Assembly (NCBI GenBank): GCA_025361205.1
Contig: JANYAS010000148.1
Span: 1-39,528, forward strand
From: Holophagaceae bacterium
GTDB taxonomy: Bacteria; Acidobacteriota; Holophagae; Holophagales; Holophagaceae
DNA length: 39,528 nucleotides
Direction: 5' to 3'
The number at the start of each line of letters is the position of its first letter. Position 1 is the first letter of the stretch. The notes under the pieces are model-generated. The model saw only the letters and a list, made by a program, of their open reading frames with translations. It was not told the DNA's origin and made no database searches. A program made the translations under genes and the position numbers. This document shows, one piece after another, positions 35,517 to 39,528 of this stretch.

Positions 35517-36488
35517 ATGGCGCTAACCGAACCCTCCAACCGAATCTCCAGGCTGCTGCTGGTTCTGGGCGCGGTTTTGGCCCTGGCCCCCTTCACGCCC
35601 GCCGCCGCAGCCCTGGTGAGCGGGGCGCTGCTGGCGTTGACGGTGGGCAACTCGAGGCAGGCCCTGACCCGCACCTGGACGCACCGCCTGCTCCCCCTGG
35701 CCGTCGTGGGCCTGGGGGCGGAGATGAACCTGCGGGCGGTCGCCAGGGCGGGCCTGCATGGCTTGGGCTACACGGCCCTCAGCCTTGCGCTGGTGCTGGC
35801 CCTGGGCTGGTGGCTGGCGCGGTGGCTGAAGGTCGAGCGCGACGCGGGCCTGCTGATTTCGGTGGGCACGGCCATCTGTGGCGGCAGCGCCATCGGCGCC
35901 GTGGCGCCCGTGCTCCGTGCGAAGGAGCACGAGATCTCGGTGGCCCTCGCCACGGTATTCCTGCTCAATGCGGCGGCCCTGGTGATCTTCCCGCCCCTCG
36001 GCCATGCGGTGGGCCTGGGCCAGGATGCCTTCGGCCTCTGGGCGGCGTTGGCCATCCACGACACCAGTTCCGTAGTGGGCGCAGGTCTCGCCTATGGTCC
36101 CCGAGCCCTGGAGGTGGCCACCACCGTGAAGCTGGCCCGGGCCCTCTGGATCGTCCCCCTCACGCTGAGCATCGGCTGGATCGTGGCGCGGCGCGGCGGA
36201 GCCTCCATCGACGCGCCGCCCGTGAAGAAGCCTTGGTTCATCGCCGGCTTCCTGGCCATGGCCGCCCTGGTGACCTTCGTGCCCGTCCTGCGCGCTCCGG
36301 GTCAACTCATCGCCATCGCCGCCCGGCGGGTGCTGGTCCTGACCCTCTTCCTCATCGGCGCGGGCCTCAGCCGCGAGGCCCTACGCAGCGTGGGCCTGCG
36401 TCCCTTTCTCCAGGGCCTTCTGCTGTGGCTGATCGTGGGGTCGCTGGGGCTGGGCGCGACGAAGCTGGGCTGGCTCACCCTCAACTGA
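35517..36488 (+). CDS. YeiH/UPF0324-family membrane protein (putative sulfate exporter family)
   Basis: This 323-residue protein has about ten membrane helices. The family signature GTAICGGSAIGAVAPVL is present (about residues 119-135), with IHDTSSVVGAGLAYG later. Such proteins are annotated as putative sulfate exporters, though the role is poorly proven. It is divergent from the aminotransferase gene. The start at ATG 35517 has no clear ribosome site, so leaderless or alternative initiation is possible. Confidence 0.8.
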   Translation: MALTEPSNRISRLLLVLGAVLALAPFTPAAAALVSGALLALTVGNSRQALTRTWTHRLLPLAVVGLGAEMNLRAVARAGLHGLGYTALSLALVLALGWWLARWLKVERDAGLLISVGTAICGGSAIGAVAPVLRAKEHEISVALATVFLLNAAALVIFPPLGHAVGLGQDAFGLWAALAIHDTSSVVGAGLAYGPRALEVATTVKLARALWIVPLTLSIGWIVARRGGASIDAPPVKKPWFIAGFLAMAALVTFVPVLRAPGQLIAIAARRVLVLTLFLIGAGLSREALRSVGLRPFLQGLLLWLIVGSLGLGATKLGWLTLN

Positions 36489-36503
36489 AAGCAACCCCGA
36501 AAG

Positions 36504-36562
36504 CCGCGAAAGTGCGCTAAAGGAAAAGCATGCATTTCGCGTCTTTTCGCGATTTTAGCGGT
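36504..36562. repeat. Cluster of short inverted repeats (CGCGAAA and CGCTAAA)
   Basis: CGCGAAA and CGCTAAA on the left are answered by two TTTCGCG-type copies and one TTTTAGCGG on the right, around a central GCATGC palindrome, within the gap between the YeiH-like and carbonic-anhydrase-like genes. It may act as terminator or operator; no T-run follows. Confidence 0.35.
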
Positions 36563-36616
36563 TCCAGCCTTTCCCCAGTGGACCTGATACTACAGGTTCG
36601 AAGTGTCGAGGTGTGC

Positions 36617-37198
36617 ATGATCCGTCCCTTCCAAGGCATGGTCCCTAGAATCGGGAACCGGGTATTTATCCCCGACAGCGTGCTGATCCTCGGCGATGTG
36701 ACGATCGGCGACGACGCCAGCATATGGTTCAACTGCGCCATTCGGGGCGATGTGAACTGGATCCGCATCGGCGCCCGCACCAACATCCAGGATGCCTGCT
36801 GCCTGCATGTCACGAACGGGAAGTGGCCGCTGCTGATCGAAGACGAAGTAAGCATCGCGCACAACGTGATGCTCCACGGGTGCACCATCCGGAAGGGTGT
36901 CCTCATCGGCATGAGCACCACCATCATGGATGGCGCTGAGATCGGGGCAGGCTGCCTCGTGGCTGCGGGAAGCCTCGTGCGCGAAGGTTTCAAGGCCCCG
37001 CCCCACAGCCTGGTGGCGGGCTGGCCGGCCCTCGTGAAGGGCTCGCTCAGCGAGGGCCAGAGCCTGCTGGTGGCCAGCGTCTGGGCCCGGTACGTGCGCT
37101 ACAAGGAGGCCTACTTCGCCGACGGCTGGCCCCTCGCCGAGGCCCCGGTGATCGACGCCCCCCGGCCCGGGTTTGCCGAAGGACATCCGTTTCCCTAG
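36617..37198 (+). CDS. Gamma-carbonic anhydrase-like hexapeptide-repeat protein
   Basis: This 193-residue left-handed beta-helix protein shows repeats such as VLILGDVTIGDDASIWFNCAIRGD, the YrdA/PaaY/gamma-carbonic-anhydrase hallmark. Three candidate zinc His are in CLHVT and SIAHNVMLHG. ATG 36617 follows GAGG at six bases; the frame is open to 36530 but that part is not family-like. Many such proteins lack proven activity, so a carbonic anhydrase function is likely but unproven. Confidence 0.85.
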   Translation: MIRPFQGMVPRIGNRVFIPDSVLILGDVTIGDDASIWFNCAIRGDVNWIRIGARTNIQDACCLHVTNGKWPLLIEDEVSIAHNVMLHGCTIRKGVLIGMSTTIMDGAEIGAGCLVAAGSLVREGFKAPPHSLVAGWPALVKGSLSEGQSLLVASVWARYVRYKEAYFADGWPLAEAPVIDAPRPGFAEGHPFP

Positions 37199-37236
37199 TG
37201 CCTATCTTCTTCAGGGGCGGATAGACTCTCGGGATC

Positions 37237-38331
37237 ATGTCCCCCCTACTGATCCTCCGCGTCCATGCTGATCTGCGCCTTGGGCTGGGCCATGTGGCCC
37301 GGGCGCTTGCCCTGCAGGAGTCCTGGCGCAGCCTCGGCGGCCAAGCCTGCATCGCCATCTCCGGCGATGACCGAGCCCGGCGGGTGGGCGGGGGCACGCA
37401 CCCCTTCCTCGATCAGCCCCTGCCTTGTGAGACGCAGTACCTGGGGCCAGACCTTCATGCCCCCCTGCCCGCTGAGCTCAAGAACCGCGCCGCGGTCGTC
37501 CTGGTGGACCAGTGGGACACCACACTCGCCTATCTCCAGGCCCTCCGCCCCCTGCGGGTGGCCGTCATGGAGGACGACACGGACGCCCACGAGTCGGCGG
37601 ACCTGCTCTTCCAGCCCTTCCTGGAGGGCGTGCATTGGCCGGACCATCCGCTAAAGGTGGTGGATGGCCGCAAGGTGCGTCCCTTCGAAACCACCTCGGG
37701 GGCCTGCCGGGTGGTGCGGGGCGCGAGCTTCATCGTGGTGGACAAGGCGGCCTTAGAACTAAGGCCCAAGCGGATGCCCCTGCAGCCTCTCGCCGTCCAC
37801 AAGCTGCTGGTTACTTTCGGGGGCAGCGACGGGCCCAACCTATCCCAGAAGGCCTTTGACACCCTGGCCCGCCTCGCGGCGGAGGATCACTGGCGAGGGG
37901 CCTGCACGGTGCTGGCACCCAACGGCATCCAGGGGGATCCCTTCTCGGGGTGCACCGTGGTTCGCAGCCTCCCCGGCCTCACCCGGCTACTGCCCGAGTT
38001 CGACGCCATCTGGTGCTCGGCCGGCGTGACCCTGGCGGAAGCCCTCTGCATGGGCATCCCCGCAGCCGTGTGGGGCCAGAATGATCGGCAGCACGCCATC
38101 CTGGCCGACCTCGCCCTGGCCAACGGTTGTTTCGACTTGGGCGCCGGTCCCGGGGCCGACCTGGGCATCGTTCGCGAGGCCCTGGCCCAGTGGCTGGGTC
38201 CCGAAGGTCAGGACAATCGCCAGGAGCAGGTCCGGGACGGCCTGGCGCTGGTGGACGGCATGGCGGCCGCGCGCGTCGCCCGGGAACTCCTACAGTTAGC
38301 AGTGCGGGCCTCCTCCGAAATCCCGGCTTGA
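37237..38331 (+). CDS. PseG-like nucleotide-sugar hydrolase/GT-B protein
   Basis: This 364-residue protein has the PseG-type start LRVHADLRLGLGHVARAL, with the G-x-GH His19 at the place of the catalytic His of PseG, then LVDQW and VMEDDTDAH. The C-terminal half has the GT28-like pattern LLVTFGGSDGPNLS and CSAGVTLAEALCMGIPAAVWGQNDRQ. PseG removes UDP from a trideoxy-altrose precursor of pseudaminic acid, a surface or flagellar sugar. No other pse genes are in view, so the exact substrate is open. Its stop overlaps the rplM promoter. Confidence 0.72.
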   Translation: MSPLLILRVHADLRLGLGHVARALALQESWRSLGGQACIAISGDDRARRVGGGTHPFLDQPLPCETQYLGPDLHAPLPAELKNRAAVVLVDQWDTTLAYLQALRPLRVAVMEDDTDAHESADLLFQPFLEGVHWPDHPLKVVDGRKVRPFETTSGACRVVRGASFIVVDKAALELRPKRMPLQPLAVHKLLVTFGGSDGPNLSQKAFDTLARLAAEDHWRGACTVLAPNGIQGDPFSGCTVVRSLPGLTRLLPEFDAIWCSAGVTLAEALCMGIPAAVWGQNDRQHAILADLALANGCFDLGAGPGADLGIVREALAQWLGPEGQDNRQEQVRDGLALVDGMAAARVARELLQLAVRASSEIPA

Positions 38332-38356
38332 CCCTCTCGCCTGTCAACGATAAGCT
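38328..38356 (+). promoter_or_regulatory. Promoter of rplM-rpsI
   Basis: TTGACC (38328-38333), a 17-base spacer and TAAGCT (38351-38356) form a good sigma-70-like promoter about 70 bases before rplM. The leader contains a tight hairpin CCACCCC/GGGGTGG at 38375-38389, which may matter for autoregulation of the ribosomal genes. Confidence 0.55.
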
Positions 38357-38425
38357 TTCCCTTCTGTGAACTCGCCACCCCTGGGGTGGTGTCTTTGCAG
38401 ACCGATCTCGATTCCGGAGCAGGCC

Positions 38426-38860
38426 ATGAGCACGTACTTCCCGAAAGCCAATGATCTCAAGCGCCAGTGGTTCGTGGTGGATGCGGCGGGTATCGCCGTG
38501 GGCCGCCTGAGCACCGCCGTGGCAGACGTCCTGTCCGGCAAGAACAAGCCCACGTGGACCCCGTTCCTTGACACCGGCGACCATGTCATCGTCATCAATG
38601 CCGAAAAGGCCGTGTTGACCGGCAAGAAGGGCGTGCAGAAGATCTACCGCCGCACCACCACCCAGCCGGGCTCCATGAAGGAAGTCCGCGCCGAGGTAAT
38701 GAAGGCCACCTTCCCCGAGCGCATCATCGAGAGCGCGGTCAAGGGCATGTTGCCCAAGGGCCCCCTCGGCCGGGCGATGTACCGCAAGCTCAAGGTCTAT
38801 GCAGGTCCCGACCATGAGCAGTCCGCCCAGCAGCCCCAGATCCTGACCATCCAGAAGTAG
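38426..38860 (+). CDS. rplM: 50S ribosomal protein L13
   Basis: This 144-residue protein of the large subunit is recognised by [36 protein letters not shown] and the C-terminal [27 protein letters not shown] 38426 follows GGAGCAGG. Its usual partner rpsI follows after 13 bases. The frame extends upstream to 38366 without homologous sequence. Confidence 0.98.
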   Translation: MSTYFPKANDLKRQWFVVDAAGIAVGRLSTAVADVLSGKNKPTWTPFLDTGDHVIVINAEKAVLTGKKGVQKIYRRTTTQPGSMKEVRAEVMKATFPERIIESAVKGMLPKGPLGRAMYRKLKVYAGPDHEQSAQQPQILTIQK

Positions 38861-38873
38861 AGGCGAGGAACTT

Positions 38874-39266
38874 ATGGCCATCACCCAGAATTATGGAACC
38901 GGTCGCCGCAAGAGCGCGGCTGCCCGCGCCTTCCTCCGTCCCGGCACCGGCAAGATCAGCGTCAATGGTCGCACCCTCGAGAACTACTTCCCGAACGCCG
39001 TGCTCCGCATGATGGTCCACCAGCCCCTGGTGCTGGCTGACCTCGATGGCCAGTTCGACATGATCATCAGCGTCACCGGCGGCGGCCCCGCCGGTCAGGC
39101 TTCGGCCATCCGCATGGGCATCTCCCGCGCGCTGCTAAGTTACAACGAGCAGTTGAAGGCCCTCCTGCGCGGCGCTGGTCTGTTGACTCGCGACCCCCGC
39201 ATGAAGGAGCGCAAGAAGCCTGGTCGCAAGGGCGCCCGTCGCCGCTTCCAGTTCAGCAAGCGCTAG
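38874..39266 (+). CDS. rpsI: 30S ribosomal protein S9
   Basis: This 130-residue protein has [20 protein letters not shown] at the start, [22 protein letters not shown] in the middle and the conserved basic tail ending FSKR, which reaches the ribosomal P site. It is the last gene before a strong terminator. Confidence 0.98.
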   Translation: MAITQNYGTGRRKSAAARAFLRPGTGKISVNGRTLENYFPNAVLRMMVHQPLVLADLDGQFDMIISVTGGGPAGQASAIRMGISRALLSYNEQLKALLRGAGLLTRDPRMKERKKPGRKGARRRFQFSKR

Positions 39267-39278
39267 TCTGTTTCTCGG

Positions 39279-39311
39279 GAAGGGGGATCCTCGGATCCCC
39301 CTTCTGTTTTT
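39279..39311 (+). terminator. Rho-independent terminator after rpsI
   Basis: GAAGGGGGATCC (39279-39290) pairs perfectly with GGATCCCCCTTC (39293-39304), a 12-bp stem with a two-base loop, followed by TGTTTTT. It ends the rplM-rpsI transcript and separates it from rpsB. Confidence 0.92.
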
Positions 39312-39429
39312 CCGGTCCGCCTCGGAATGCTCTGGCGCGGACGATTCGGGCGAAGGAACCAACCCAACGCCTTTCATCCCACCCGCGGCGTCCTTCCATA
39401 GACATCGCCGCTTGACCAGGGAGGCCAGC

Positions 39430-39528
39430 ATGGCTGCCATCCAGATGAAGGAACTCCTCGAGGCCGGTGCCCATTTCGGACACCAGACCAAGCGTTGGAA
39501 TCCCAAGATGAAGCAGTACATCTTCGGG
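39430..39528 (+). CDS. rpsB: 30S ribosomal protein S2 (5' part only)
   Basis: ATG 39430 follows GGGAGGCC. The 33 codons in view read [19 protein letters not shown] and continue [14 protein letters not shown], the invariant start of S2. The gene runs off the window end. It has its own leader of about 115 bases after the rpsI terminator, with no clear promoter recognised. Confidence 0.97.
   Translation, partial: MAAIQMKELLEAGAHFGHQTKRWNPKMKQYIFG

Overview
The window is GC-rich, densely packed bacterial chromosome. Nothing in it fixes the species. The combination of an OmcA/MtrC-type outer-surface cytochrome cluster, a cytoplasmic-type nitrate reductase, alternative complex III (ACIII), IorAB with an ADP-forming acyl-CoA synthetase, and this style of ribosomal genes fits an anaerobic, metal- and nitrate-respiring Gram-negative. 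My best guess is Acidobacteriota, class Holophagae (Geothrix-like). That is an inference from gene content, not a search result.

Layout. (1) 1-3890, minus strand: a four-gene extracellular electron transfer cluster made of a beta-barrel porin, two small multiheme lipoproteins and an OmcA/MtrC-family cytochrome cut by the window start. (2) 3891-4457: AT-rich divergent promoter region. (3) 4458-8864, plus: iorA, iorB and an acyl-CoA synthetase (ADP-forming), a 2-oxoacid (probably aromatic) oxidation module that makes reduced ferredoxin and ATP. (4) 8927-15181: accessory nitrate genes, namely a YwiC-like membrane protein, two paralogous Rrf2 regulators, a CopD-like membrane protein and two NarK-type transporters, with a MITE-like element at 9747-10073. 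(5) 15182-30019, plus: one long apparent operon with a diheme cytochrome, narG, narH, narJ, narI and then all ACIII subunits, actA, actB, actC, an actD-actE fusion and actF. (6) 30171-33303: hemerythrin-like protein, MobB, MoeA and a Crp/Fnr regulator; MobB and MoeA would supply and load the molybdenum cofactor of NarG. (7) 33518-39528: housekeeping genes, namely EF-P, tRNA-Val, an aminotransferase, a YeiH-like transporter, a gamma-carbonic-anhydrase-like protein, a PseG-like protein, rplM, rpsI and the start of rpsB.

How it fits together. NarK transporters bring nitrate in and nitrite out. NarGHI reduces nitrate at the cytoplasmic face with quinol, NarJ assembles it, and MobB/MoeA provide its cofactor. 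The adjoining ACIII oxidises quinol and reduces a periplasmic cytochrome, so the operon appears to encode two quinol-consuming branches together. Rrf2 proteins with cysteine clusters, a hemerythrin and a Crp/Fnr protein suggest control by NO, redox state or oxygen.

The most unusual points are the nar-ACIII operon with a fused ActDE; a 270-bp inverted-repeat element lying in frame inside narJ; palindromic repeats translated as the tail of ActB; a MITE-like element placed at an Rrf2 promoter; a possible operator shared by two nitrate-island genes; and an electron conduit whose periplasmic part may be two pentaheme proteins rather than one decaheme MtrA.
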